Assembly (NCBI RefSeq): GCF_041435215.1
Contig: NZ_CP108394.1
Location: 2,852,001-2,916,000, forward strand
Length of the DNA: 64,000 bases
Direction: 5' to 3'
DNA from: Streptomyces sp. NBC_01314
Lineage (GTDB): Bacteria > Actinomycetota > Actinomycetes > Streptomycetales > Streptomycetaceae
The notes below the pieces were generated by a model, which saw nothing but the letters and a program-made list of their open reading frames with translations, was not told the origin of the DNA and made no database searches. Every line of letters starts with the position of its first letter. Positions within the stretch are counted from its first letter, which is position 1. The position numbers were made by a program, and so were the translations under genes. Below are positions 35,695 through 44,741 of this stretch, in pieces.

Positions 35695-35926
35695 ACGGCC
35701 GTTCCTCCGTACCGAGTTCACCGACTGCACCCCTCTTTTTCGGAGACCCATTCGATGCACAGCTCTATCACCGTCGCCGACGAGCCGCCGGGTCGGCGCA
35801 CCGTGACGGTGCCGGGTCCGGATCGCCCGCCGTGACGACGTGCGCGTAACTCTGGGTAACTCGCCAGGTCACGTATGGTCATGGGGCGCGGGGAAGATAC
35901 GAGATACGAGATATCAGGAGGGTCAA

Positions 35927-38851
35927 TTGGCGCTGGAGCCGGTGTGGTTCGCGGTTCTGGGGCCGGTTCGGGTGGAGGGGGTTGGGGCGGAGCCGGCGTG
36001 GGGGCGCCCGCAGGAAAAGGCGCTGTTGGCACTGCTGTTGGCGCGGGCGGGGCAGCCGGTGGCGGTGAGTGAGATCGTCGACGTGCTGTGGGGGCGGCGG
36101 CCGCCGGACAGCGCGGTGAATGTGATTCGACGTCATGTCGGGTCGCTGCGCCGACTGTTGGAGCCCGGACTGCCCAACCGCGCCGCCGGCCGATGGCTGA
36201 TACGGGACGCGGGCGGGTACCGGCTCGTGGTCGATGCCGACTCCCTGGATCTGCTGCGGTTCCGTCGGCTGCGGGACGACGCGCGTCGGCTGCGGGACGA
36301 AGCGCATCGGGCAGGCGGCGACGGCCACGGGGCGCCGGCGCGGATCGTGGAACTTCTCACCGAGGCCCTCGGTCTGTGGCGGGGGCCGGTCGGGGCGGGG
36401 CTGCCCGCCGAGGTTCGGGAGCGTGCCGGGTTCGGGGCGGTCGATCGTGAACGGCCGGCGGCCGTACGGGAGGCGGCCGACGCGGCGCTGTGCGCCGGCA
36501 CCCCCGGCGCCGTCCTGCCCCTGCTCCAGGAGGCCGTGGCCGACGACCCGTTGGACGAGCCCCTGCTGGCCCGGCTCGTTCTCGCGCTGGCCGCCACCGG
36601 GCGCGAGGCCGAGGCACTGAGCACCTACCGGGCCGCCCGCGCGAGGCTCGCCGACGAGTTGGGCATCGATCCGGGGCCGGAACTCCGCGAGGCCCACGCG
36701 ACTGTCGTGCGCGGCGCCGGTTCGGCCACACCCGCCGCCTCGGGTGCCGAGGCCGCCACCGAGCCCGCCACCGCCGCGGCCCCGCGCCCTCCGGTCACCG
36801 TGCCCGCCCAACTCCCCCACGACCTGCCGACGTTCACCGGTCGCCGCGCCGAGCTGGAACAGGTGCTCGCCCTCCTCCCCGATCCCGGCCACACCGACCA
36901 CAGCGGTGCCGACGACGACGGGCGTCCCACCGGCACCGTCGTGATCAGCGCCATCGGCGGTATGGCCGGGATCGGCAAGACCACGCTCGCCGTGCACTGG
37001 GCCCACCGGGTCGCGGACCGCTTCCCGGACGGGCAGCTCTACGTCAATCTCCGGGGGTTCGCGCCGTCGGGGGCCGTGATGGGGGCGGGGGAGGCGGTGC
37101 GGGTCTTCCTCGACGCGCTGGGCGTACCACCGGAACGGGTCCCGCACGGGTTGGAGGCCCAGGCGGCGCTGTATCGCAGCCTGCTGGCGGGGCGGCGGTT
37201 CCTGGTGCTGCTGGACAACGCTCGGGACACCGAGCAGGTGCGGCCGTTGCTCCCGGGCACACCCGGCTGTCTCACCATCGTCACCAGCCGCAACCAGCTG
37301 TCCGGCCTGGTGTCCGCGCACGGCGCGCACACGCTGGCGCTGCGTCCGCTGGACGCCGGGCAGGCGCGGGTGTTCCTCGAACGCCGGCTGGGCGCCGGAC
37401 GGCTCACGGGTCAGGCGCGGGCGGTGGCGGAGATCGCGGCGCTGTGCGCTGGGCTTCCGCTGGCGCTGGCCTGTGTCGCGGCGCGGGCCGCGGCACACCC
37501 GGGCTTTCCGCTGTCGGCGATCGCGGCGGAGCTGCGCGCGGCGCACGGCAGCCTGGACGCGTTCAGCCGGACGGACACGACCGCGAACGTCGGGGCGGTG
37601 TTCTCCTGGTCGCTGGGTGCCGTGTCGGCCGAGGCGGCGCGTCTCTTCCCGCTGCTCGCGCTGCACCCCGGCCCGGACTTCTCCGTGCCCGCCACGGCCT
37701 CGCCGGCCGAACTGCCCGTGCGCCGGACGCGGTCGCTCCTCGCCGAGCTGGCCGACGTCCACCTCGTGGCCGAGCCCGCCCCCGGCCGGTACGCCCTGCA
37801 CGATCTGCTGCGCGCCCACGCGGCCGAACTCCTGGAGGACCGGCTCCCGGGCGCCGGGCGTGAGGCGGCCACCGAGCGGCTGTACGCGTACTACCTGCAC
37901 ACCGCGCACGCCACCGAGCCGCTCCTCGCCCCGTACGCGGACCCGATGCCGCCGGGGCCGCTCCCGGCGGGCGTCCATGCCGAGCCGCTCGTCGGCCACG
38001 AGCGGGCGCTCGACTGGCTGGCCGCCGAGTATCCGGTGCTGCTCGCCGTCGTCGGGGCGGCCGCCCGGTCCGGCCGCGACCGGACGGCATGTCTGCTGGC
38101 CTGGTCGTTGGAGCCGTTCTTCGACCGGCGGGGGCACTGGCACGACTGGGCGACCGTCCAGCGGATCGCGCTCGACGCGGCCCTGCGACTGACCGATCCC
38201 GTGTGGGAGGCCAGAGGGCTGCGCGCGCTGGCCCGGGCCGAGAGCCGGCTCGGTCTGCACGGGTCGGCCCGCCCCCGCCTCGACCGTGCGCTGGAGCTCT
38301 TCGCCGAACTGGGGGACGACATCGGGCGGGCCGACACCCATCGCAGTGTCGGCTGGACCCGCGACCAGGAGGGTGATCTGCCCGGCGCCCTCCACCACAA
38401 CCGGCTGGCCATGGAACTGTTCCGCGGCAGCGGCCGACGTGCCGCGTACGCCAGTGTCCTCAACTCCGTCGGCTGGTACCACGCGTTGCTCGGCGAGCAC
38501 CGGGAGGCCCTGAGCCACTGCCACGACGCCCTGACCCTGCTCCAGCAACTCGGCGACCGCTACGGCCAGGCCGCCACCTGGCACACCATCGCGTACGCCC
38601 ACCACCACCTCGGCCGCCACCCGAACGCCCTCGTCGGCTACGGCCACGCCCTCGCCCTCTACCGGGAGCTGGGCGTGCCGTACCTGGAGGCCTGCACCCT
38701 CGTCCACATCGGCGACACGCATACCGCGATGAGCGACCACGCCTCCGCCCACGAGGTCCGGCAGCAGGCCCTCACCCTCCTCATCACCCTCGGCCACCCC
38801 GACGCCGACCAGGTCCGGGCCCAGATCGCCGCGAGCGAGCGATGCGGGTGA
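35927..38851 (+). CDS. SARP-type transcriptional regulator with NB-ARC and TPR domains
   Basis: 974 aa, TTG at 35927 with AGGAGG upstream. Domain order: OmpR-like winged HTH (about 1-95), bacterial transcriptional activator domain (about 100-250, ending DELGIDPGPELREAHATVVR), a Pro/Ala linker, NB-ARC ATPase with P-loop GGMAGIGKTTLAVHWAH (about 343-360), Walker B RRFLVLLDNARD and sensor TIVTSRNQLSGL, and TPR repeats from about 720 (SVGWTRDQEGDLPGALHHNR, NSVGWYHALLGEHREALSHC). This is the AfsR-like design: ATP and TPR-mediated contacts gate DNA binding. Such regulators activate secondary metabolism or development. Targets are not evident. Confidence 0.92.
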   Translation: MALEPVWFAVLGPVRVEGVGAEPAWGRPQEKALLALLLARAGQPVAVSEIVDVLWGRRPPDSAVNVIRRHVGSLRRLLEPGLPNRAAGRWLIRDAGGYRLVVDADSLDLLRFRRLRDDARRLRDEAHRAGGDGHGAPARIVELLTEALGLWRGPVGAGLPAEVRERAGFGAVDRERPAAVREAADAALCAGTPGAVLPLLQEAVADDPLDEPLLARLVLALAATGREAEALSTYRAARARLADELGIDPGPELREAHATVVRGAGSATPAASGAEAATEPATAAAPRPPVTVPAQLPHDLPTFTGRRAELEQVLALLPDPGHTDHSGADDDGRPTGTVVISAIGGMAGIGKTTLAVHWAHRVADRFPDGQLYVNLRGFAPSGAVMGAGEAVRVFLDALGVPPERVPHGLEAQAALYRSLLAGRRFLVLLDNARDTEQVRPLLPGTPGCLTIVTSRNQLSGLVSAHGAHTLALRPLDAGQARVFLERRLGAGRLTGQARAVAEIAALCAGLPLALACVAARAAAHPGFPLSAIAAELRAAHGSLDAFSRTDTTANVGAVFSWSLGAVSAEAARLFPLLALHPGPDFSVPATASPAELPVRRTRSLLAELADVHLVAEPAPGRYALHDLLRAHAAELLEDRLPGAGREAATERLYAYYLHTAHATEPLLAPYADPMPPGPLPAGVHAEPLVGHERALDWLAAEYPVLLAVVGAAARSGRDRTACLLAWSLEPFFDRRGHWHDWATVQRIALDAALRLTDPVWEARGLRALARAESRLGLHGSARPRLDRALELFAELGDDIGRADTHRSVGWTRDQEGDLPGALHHNRLAMELFRGSGRRAAYASVLNSVGWYHALLGEHREALSHCHDALTLLQQLGDRYGQAATWHTIAYAHHHLGRHPNALVGYGHALALYRELGVPYLEACTLVHIGDTHTAMSDHASAHEVRQQALTLLITLGHPDADQVRAQIAASERCG

Positions 38852-38945
38852 CCTGCGCCCCGAGTGCCGCCGGGACACCACGCAGGCCACCGGGCCGAGC
38901 CGGGCGGGCCAGGCCGGCCCTCGCCAACTCGTATGTCATTGCGGG

Positions 38946-41189
38946 ATGTTGATGCGGTTCGACGTACTGGGGCCGCTTCGGGTGTGCCGGGGCGAGGAGC
39001 AACTCGACCTCGGTTTCCCCCAACAGCGGGCGCTGCTGGCGCTGTTGGTGGTGCGGGCCGGTCGGCCGGTGCCGTCGGGCGAGATCATCGACGTGCTGTG
39101 GCCGGAGCGGGCGCCGGCCAGTGCGAGGAACGTGGTACGCCGTTACGCCGGTTCGCTGCGGCGACTGCTCGAACCCGGGCTGCCGCCCCGGGCGCCGGGA
39201 CGGCGGCTGCTGCGTAGCGCCGGGGGTTATGTGCTGGAGGCGGGCGAGGACGAGGTCGATCTGCTGCGGTTCCGCGCCCTCACCAAGCGGGGCAAGCGGG
39301 CGGCGGCCACCGGGCGGTCCGAGGTGGCGTCGCGGTACTTCCTGGACGCGCTGAGCGAGTGGCGCGGCCCGGTGGCGATGGGGATCCCCGCCGCCGTACG
39401 GGAGCACGCCGTGTTCGCCGAAGTGCGACGCGAGTTGACCGGCACGACCCGGATGGCGGCCGACGCGGCGCTCCTCTGCGGGAGCACCGAGCAGATGCTG
39501 CCCGGCCTGCGGCAGGCCCTCGAACTCGAACCCCTCGACGAGTCGTTGCACGCCGCGCTCGTCCTGGCCCTCGCCGCGTCCGGCCTCCAGGCGGAGGCGC
39601 TGGCCGCGTACGAGCGCGTACGACGGCTGCTGGCCGAGGAGTTGGGGGTGGCACCCGGCACGGAACTGGCCGCGGCCCACACCAGGGTGCTCCGGCAGGA
39701 GTGGGGGCCGACCGGTCCGCACACGGTGCCGGGTTCCCCGGCCGCCCGGTCGGCCGGGCAGCCGTGGCCCTCCTCGCGCACACCACCACCCAGCCCACCG
39801 GTTTCCGTGGCCGACCGTCCGGTCGCGGCGACCGGACCCTCTTCGCGTACGCCGCGGCCCGGACCGGCGCCCGCCGGCATGAACCACCCCACCCATCTCG
39901 CCCAACTGCCGTCCCGACAACCAGCGTTCATAGGCAGACGGTCCGAACTCTCCCGCCTGGCGGAGATCACGGACGCGACCGCCGTCTCCGCCGAAGCTCC
40001 CCCGAGCGCGCGCGCCCTCTCCCCGGACACACCCGCAACCGTGCTGATCAGCGGGATGCCCGGCATCGGGAAGACGGCCCTCGCGGTGCACTGGGCCCAC
40101 AGGGTCGCCGGACGCTTCCCCGACGGTCAACTGCACGTCGGACTGAGGGGGTTCGACCCCGTCCGCGCTCCCCTGGGCCCGGCGGAGGCGCTGCGCGGAA
40201 TGCTCGCCGCGCTGGGGGTGCCGCCCGCGCGCCTGCCGGACCGCACGGACTCCCTCGCCGGGCTGTACCGGAGTCTGCTGGCCGGCCGGCGGCTGCTGGT
40301 CGTCCTGGACGACGCGGCCGACACCGAGCAGGTACGGCCGCTGCTGCCCGCCTCGCCCGGCTGTCTGACCCTGGTCACCAGTCGCCACGGGCTGTCCGGT
40401 CTGATCGCTTCGGGCACCCATCCGCTGCGCCTGGACCTGCCCTCGGCGGCGGACGCGCGGGCGATGCTGACCGCGCACACCGGCCACGACCGGCCGACCG
40501 CCGAGCCCGACGCAGCCGACGCAGCCGACGCAGCCGACGAGATCGTCGTCCGGTGCGGCCGACTGCCACTGGCCCTGACGATCGTCGCCGCCCGCGCCGG
40601 AGCCCGCCCGGACCTCCCGCTCACGGCCGTCGCAGCCGAACTGCGGCACTCCGGGAACACCCTCGACGCCATCGCCGCCTTCGCCGCCACCGGAGCAACG
40701 CCCCACGCCCCAGCCACCCCCGCGAACACCGGAGAAGCGCCCCACGCCCCTGCCGGCCGCGCCTGCGCCGCAGAGACATCCGACGCCCCCACGAGCCTCG
40801 CCGACCCCACCATGTCACCCAACACCCTCACCGGCCTCACCCCCACCACCGAACAACCCGACCTCCGTGCCGCCTTCGCCGGCTCCTACCGTCGGCTGCC
40901 GCCGGAGAGCGCCCGGCTGTTCCGGTTGCTGTCCCTGCGCCCCGGCCCCGGCCTGGCGCCGGACACGGCCGCGGCCCTGGCCGGTCTCCCGGTTCGCCGG
41001 GCCCGGCTGCTGCTCGACGACCTCGCCGACGCCCACCTCGTCACCGAGCACGCGCCCGGCCGCTACACCCAGCACGACCTGCTGCGCGTCTTCGCCGCCG
41101 AGCTGGCCACGACGCACGACTCGCCGGAGGACCTCCGCGCCGCCCGCCGACGTCTGCTCGACCACGGCTCGCACGCGGACGGCCCGTAG
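38946..41189 (+). CDS. SARP-NB-ARC regulator lacking the TPR domain
   Basis: 747 aa, ATG at 38946 (ATG at 38952 possible). Tandem paralogue of the preceding gene: winged HTH plus activator domain (about 1-250, ending EELGVAPGTELAAAHTRVLR), linker, NB-ARC with P-loop SGMPGIGKTALAVHWAH (about 366-383) and Walker B RRLLVVLDDAADTEQV, then the winged-helix region RARLLLDDLADAHLVTEHAP. It ends soon after, at the point where the neighbour's TPR array would begin. Residues 560-615 are a degenerate Ala/Pro/Thr insert, and a DAADAADAAD tract (40508-40537) is present. The short form may be constitutively active or work with its full-length neighbour. Confidence 0.9.
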   Translation: MLMRFDVLGPLRVCRGEEQLDLGFPQQRALLALLVVRAGRPVPSGEIIDVLWPERAPASARNVVRRYAGSLRRLLEPGLPPRAPGRRLLRSAGGYVLEAGEDEVDLLRFRALTKRGKRAAATGRSEVASRYFLDALSEWRGPVAMGIPAAVREHAVFAEVRRELTGTTRMAADAALLCGSTEQMLPGLRQALELEPLDESLHAALVLALAASGLQAEALAAYERVRRLLAEELGVAPGTELAAAHTRVLRQEWGPTGPHTVPGSPAARSAGQPWPSSRTPPPSPPVSVADRPVAATGPSSRTPRPGPAPAGMNHPTHLAQLPSRQPAFIGRRSELSRLAEITDATAVSAEAPPSARALSPDTPATVLISGMPGIGKTALAVHWAHRVAGRFPDGQLHVGLRGFDPVRAPLGPAEALRGMLAALGVPPARLPDRTDSLAGLYRSLLAGRRLLVVLDDAADTEQVRPLLPASPGCLTLVTSRHGLSGLIASGTHPLRLDLPSAADARAMLTAHTGHDRPTAEPDAADAADAADEIVVRCGRLPLALTIVAARAGARPDLPLTAVAAELRHSGNTLDAIAAFAATGATPHAPATPANTGEAPHAPAGRACAAETSDAPTSLADPTMSPNTLTGLTPTTEQPDLRAAFAGSYRRLPPESARLFRLLSLRPGPGLAPDTAAALAGLPVRRARLLLDDLADAHLVTEHAPGRYTQHDLLRVFAAELATTHDSPEDLRAARRRLLDHGSHADGP

Positions 41190-41292
41190 CGGGCGCCGTC
41201 ACTTCACCGTCACTCTTTTTTCACATCTTCCTTCCTACGCTCCGAGAGCCGTGCTTGACGGTGTGCTCGAACTGCCGTGAAGGAGACAACAG

Positions 41293-42240
41293 ATGACCAG
41301 GTCCGACACCAGCGCCGTCGGGGCAGCGGGAATCCGCGTCTCCGTCCTCGACGTCGGCCCCGGCCGAGGCCTCGACGGAACGACCGCGCAGCTGCCCGGG
41401 GCGGGGCGGCCCGCGCCGGACGCGTACCGGCTGACCACGCGAACCGGTGGCGCGTATGTGTTCGTGGGGGTGCGCGGGACGAGCCTCGCGCCTGCCGAAC
41501 GAATACCGGATGTCTCCCTCCAGCCAGGGGACATCTGCTTCTACGACGCGGAACACCCGCCGTTACCGGACTTCCCCGAGCGCTGCCGACTGAAGGTCTT
41601 CCTCGTCCCGCACGAGGAGCTGGGGCTGGAGAACGGCGACCTGCGGCGCATCGTCGCCACCCCGGTCGCCCGGTCCTCCCGGCTGGGGACGCTGGTGTCG
41701 CCGTTCCTGTCCGAGCTGGCCGACACGGTGGTCTCCGCCGAGCCCCTGGTCGGCGAGATGCTCGCCCGGAACGCCGTGAACCTGCTGGCCACCCTCGCCA
41801 CGGAGCAGTTGGGGCGGACCGTCACGGGCATGCCGGGTGCACCGGGTGCACCGGGTGCACCGGGCAGCCGGTCGCCGCTGGTGGCGCGTGTCCTGCGGTT
41901 CATCGACGCGCACCTGGCCGACGCGGACCTGTCGCCCGAGGTGATCGCGGAGGCCCACCACATCTCGGTGCGCTACCTGCACAAGCTGTTCCAGGACGAG
42001 GGCACGACCGTGGGCCGCTTGATCCAGCGCCGCCGGCTGGAGGAGTGCCGCCGCGACCTGGTGCTCGGCGTCCGCAACCGCCGCACCATCGCGTCGGTCG
42101 CCGGACGCTGGGGTTTCCTGAGCGCGACCCACTTCAGCCGGGTGTTCCGGGCGGCGTACGGCATGTCACCGAGCGAGTGGCGGGACACGGCGGGACAGGG
42201 GCCGGCGGACGGACGGGGCACACGGCTTCACGCCCGATAA
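41293..42240 (+). CDS. AraC-family transcriptional regulator with a TTA codon
   Basis: 315 aa, ATG preceded by GAAGGAGA. N-terminal AraC-binding-like domain (YRLTTRTGGAYVFVGVRGTS, ISLQPGDICFYD-type segment) and C-terminal HTH pair (DLSPEVIAEAHHISVRYLHK and IASVAGRWGFLSATHFSRVF, then RAAYGMSPSEWR). A 9-bp tandem repeat (GGTGCACCG, 41840-41866) encodes a Gly-Ala-Pro run in the interdomain linker. Leu91 is a TTA codon (41563-41565), again pointing to bldA control. The esterase gene 412 bp downstream is a likely target, with a long inverted repeat in its promoter region. Confidence 0.9.
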   Translation: MTRSDTSAVGAAGIRVSVLDVGPGRGLDGTTAQLPGAGRPAPDAYRLTTRTGGAYVFVGVRGTSLAPAERIPDVSLQPGDICFYDAEHPPLPDFPERCRLKVFLVPHEELGLENGDLRRIVATPVARSSRLGTLVSPFLSELADTVVSAEPLVGEMLARNAVNLLATLATEQLGRTVTGMPGAPGAPGAPGSRSPLVARVLRFIDAHLADADLSPEVIAEAHHISVRYLHKLFQDEGTTVGRLIQRRRLEECRRDLVLGVRNRRTIASVAGRWGFLSATHFSRVFRAAYGMSPSEWRDTAGQGPADGRGTRLHAR

Positions 42241-42651
42241 CGAGGGACCTGCCACGATATCGCGGGACCTGCCCGTACCACCCGGACACCCACTCCTGGC
42301 CGTTCGCGCCCGGCCCTTCGGCGTACAGGCCTCCCGCTCGCGCGGCCTCGCCAGGCCCTGACGGAGGGTGGGGTCGCCGTCCCAGCGCAGCTCCAGCACG
42401 TAGATGAGGCCGTTCCAGCGACGCACCACATTCGTTCTCACAGCGCACCGGGCCCCGAATTCCCTGCGCCAGTGCACTGTCGGACCGGTATCGGTGCACT
42501 GGTGGGCACTTTCCCACGGCGTTCCGGTTCTAGCGTGCAGGCCGAAGCGCTGCGCGCGTGCCACGGCGTCCAGCAGCCACAACACGGCCTGTATCACGCA
42601 CAACACCGCGCGTATTGCGCTCAATTCACCGCACCACATCGGGAGATCCAC
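42241..42651. other. intergenic region upstream of the esterase
   Basis: 411 bp with no convincing gene. Two direct copies of GGGACCTGCC (42244 and 42264) lie just after the AraC stop. A long inverted repeat sits at 42469-42502. AT-richer stretches at 42400-42440 and 42580-42640 may include the esterase promoter. Confidence 0.45.
42469..42502. promoter_or_regulatory. 9-bp inverted repeat with 16-nt spacer, candidate operator
   Basis: CCAGTGCAC (42469-42477) and GTGCACTGG (42494-42502) are exact complements, and each arm contains the palindrome GTGCAC. It lies about 150 bp upstream of the esterase start and 230 bp after the AraC gene. Likely a regulator binding site; which protein binds is not known. 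Confidence 0.5.
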
Positions 42652-43632
42652 ATGTCCGACGCCTTCAAGCCGGTCCAGCCGGTCCAACCGGTCCTGGAGC
42701 CGGCGGCCGCCGCCTTCGCGGAAGCCACCGCCAACCCGCCCTTCCTCTTCGAACTGCCGCCCGCGGAGGGGCAGAAGGCGGTCGACGAGGTGCAGTCCGG
42801 CGAGATCTCGAAGCCGGAGATCGACGAGGAGTGGGTCACCGTCTCGGGTGGTCCGACGGGCAGTGTCCGGGCGCGCATCGTGCGGCCCGCCGGTGCCGAG
42901 GGCGTCCTGCCGGTGGTTCTCTACATCCATGGCGCGGGCTGGGTGTTCGGCAACGCGCACACCCACGACCGGCTGGTGCGCGAGCTGGCCGTGGGCGCGA
43001 ACGCCGCCTTGGTCTTCCCCGAGTACGACCTCTCCCCCGAGGCCCGTTATCCGGTCGCCATCGAGCAGAACTACGCGGTCGCGAAGTGGGTCGTCGAGCA
43101 GGGCGCCACCAAGGACCTGGACGGTGCCCGGCTGGCCGTGGCCGGTGACTCGGTCGGCGGCAACATGACCGCCGCGCTGACCCTGATGGCCAAGGAGCGC
43201 GGTGACGTTCCGCTGGTCCAGCAGGTGCTGTTCTACCCCGTGACCGACGCCGCCTTCGACACCGGCTCCTACCACCAGTTCGCCACCGGCTACTTCCTGC
43301 GCCGCGACGGCATGCAGTGGTTCTGGGACCAGTACACGACCGACGAGGCCGAACGCGCCCGGATCACCGCGTCCCCGCTGCGGGCGAGCGTCGAAGAGCT
43401 CAAGGACCTGCCGCCGGCCCTGGTCATCACCGGCGAGGCCGACGTCCTGCGCGACGAGGGCGAGGCGTACGCCAACAAGCTGCGCGAGGCGGGCGTACCG
43501 GTCACCGCCGTGCGCTTCCAGGGCATCATCCACGACTTCGTCATGCTCGACGCCCTGCGCGGCACGCACGCCGCCGAGGCCGCGATCACCCTGGCCACGG
43601 GCACCCTGCGCGCCGCACTGCACCGCAGCTGA
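42652..43632 (+). CDS. alpha/beta hydrolase, hormone-sensitive-lipase-type esterase
   Basis: 326 aa, ATG at 42652 with GGGAGA upstream. HSL-family features: oxyanion HGAGW (usual HGGG with Ala at the third place), FPEYDLSPEARYPV, nucleophile Ser167 in AGDSVGGNM (GDSAGG type), acid Asp in ITGEADVLRDEGEAY and His in FQGIIHDFVML. The N-terminus has a Pro-Val-Gln repeat (KPVQPVQPVLEP) encoded by a short tandem repeat. No signal peptide, so a cytoplasmic carboxylesterase for short acyl esters. A second hydrolase gene (broken) follows 66 bp later, and both may once have formed one operon. Confidence 0.9.
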   Translation: MSDAFKPVQPVQPVLEPAAAAFAEATANPPFLFELPPAEGQKAVDEVQSGEISKPEIDEEWVTVSGGPTGSVRARIVRPAGAEGVLPVVLYIHGAGWVFGNAHTHDRLVRELAVGANAALVFPEYDLSPEARYPVAIEQNYAVAKWVVEQGATKDLDGARLAVAGDSVGGNMTAALTLMAKERGDVPLVQQVLFYPVTDAAFDTGSYHQFATGYFLRRDGMQWFWDQYTTDEAERARITASPLRASVEELKDLPPALVITGEADVLRDEGEAYANKLREAGVPVTAVRFQGIIHDFVMLDALRGTHAAEAAITLATGTLRAALHRS

Positions 43633-43697
43633 GCCACCCGGCTCCCCGAAGACCGACAGCCGCCGGGTGACCCGGCACCGAGAAGGAGAACTCCACC

Positions 43698-44452
43698 ATG
43701 TCCCCCACCCCCACCGCCCTCCTCGTACACGGCGCGTTCGCCGACGCGTCCAGCTGGGCCGGTGTCATCGAGGAACTGCGGAGCCAGGACATCCCCGTCC
43801 GGGCGCTGCCGAACCCTCCCCCAGCTCTCGGCTTCGCTCGACCCGGGGGGACCCCCATCGCGGCCTGACCTCCGACGCCGCGTACGTCGCCTCCGCGGCG
43901 GCCCAGATCGACGGCCCGGTCGTGCTCGTCGGCCACTCCTACGGCGGTGCGGTCATCACCGTGGCCGGTGCCGCCGAGAACGTCGTCGGCCTGGTCTACG
44001 TGGCCGCGTACGTCCCCGAACAGGGCGAGAGCCTGGGCGAGTTGCAGGGCCGCTACCCGCTGGCCCCGCTCGTCGCCAACCTCGACGAGTGGACGTACCC
44101 CGTCGAGGGCGCCGACCCCGCCGTCGAGGTCACGATCAAGCCGGACGCCTTCCCGAACATCTTCGCCGCCGACGTCCCGGCCGAGGTCACCAGGATCCTC
44201 GCGGTCTCCCAACGCCCCCTGGCCGCAGCGGTTTTCACCGAGGAGACCTCGACCGCCGCCTGGCAGACCAAGCCCTCCTGGGCCGTCGTCGCCGACGCCG
44301 ACGAGGCCATCAACCCCGACGTCCAGCGTTTCGGCGCCAAGCGCGCCGGCGCCACCGTCACCGAGATCGAGGGCGCCTCCCACGCCGTGGCGGTCTCCCG
44401 CCCCAAGGCGGTCGCGTCGGTGATCCGCGACGCCGTACTGGCAACACGCTGA
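43698..44452 (+). pseudogene. alpha/beta hydrolase gene disrupted by a 45-bp dispersed repeat
   Basis: The 5' part from ATG 43698 (AGAAGGAGA upstream) reads MSPTPTALLVHGAFADASSW ... IPVRALPN, a normal hydrolase start. At 43815 the coding sequence is interrupted by a 45-bp repeat and ends at a TGA at 43866. The rest continues in another frame: GLTSDAAYVASAAAQIDGP, then nucleophile motif GHSYGGAV and catalytic His in EGASHAVAVS, to the stop at 44452. Relatives read NPLRGL across the junction, implying a net gain of about 38 bp. The product was probably a cytoplasmic hydrolase of the haloalkane/ester type. The remainder could in theory be made from an internal start but would lack the oxyanion strand. 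Confidence 0.85.
43815..43859 (-). repeat. dispersed repeat family B, copy inserted in a coding sequence
   Basis: 45 bp that, read on the minus strand, matches 60606-60650 from GATGGGGGTCCCCCCGG to TGGGGGAGG with only a few differences. Its middle is TCGAGCGAAGCCGAGAG, which can fold on itself, with G- and C-runs at the ends. Other copies are at 53887-53930 and, degenerate, 21443-21485. Confidence 0.85.
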
Positions 44453-44536
44453 CCCGCTGACCCGCTGACCCGCTGACGGGCCGACGGGCCGACGGGCCGA
44501 CGGGCCGACGGGCCGACGGGCCGACGGGCCGACGGG
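44447..44536. repeat. 8-bp tandem repeats over the pseudogene stop codon
   Basis: Three copies of CGCTGACC (44447-44470), a transition unit, then seven exact copies of CCGACGGG (44481-44536). The array includes the stop codon of the broken hydrolase and ends just before the terminator. Confidence 0.85.
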
Positions 44537-44550
44537 CCGACAAGGGAAAG

Positions 44551-44577
44551 GCCCCGCCTGGTACCACCGGGCGGGGC
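44551..44577. terminator. terminator after the hydrolase pseudogene
   Basis: A 12-bp stem (44551-44562 with 44566-44577, one G-U pair) with a 3-nt loop; arms GCCCCGCCTGGT and ACCGGGCGGGGC. It lies between convergent genes ending at 44452 and 44742. Confidence 0.75.
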
Positions 44578-44741
44578 ACTCGACTGTGCGGTGAAGGCTG
44601 CCACCGAGCGCAGGGGGATCCATACCGCGTACCGCGGTAGTCGTCGGCGCGAGCATGACGGGCATGCCGGCCGCCGCGGTCCTGGCCCGGTCCGTCGAAC
44701 CCTCAAGCCCCACAACCCTCGTACCGGGGCGTCGGCGCCCC

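Noticed and set aside
35879..38890. A 1003-codon open frame on the minus strand opposite the first SARP regulator
   Set aside because: Shadow frame: composition-driven, no motifs, and the plus strand has full SARP/NB-ARC/TPR domains with a good ribosome site.
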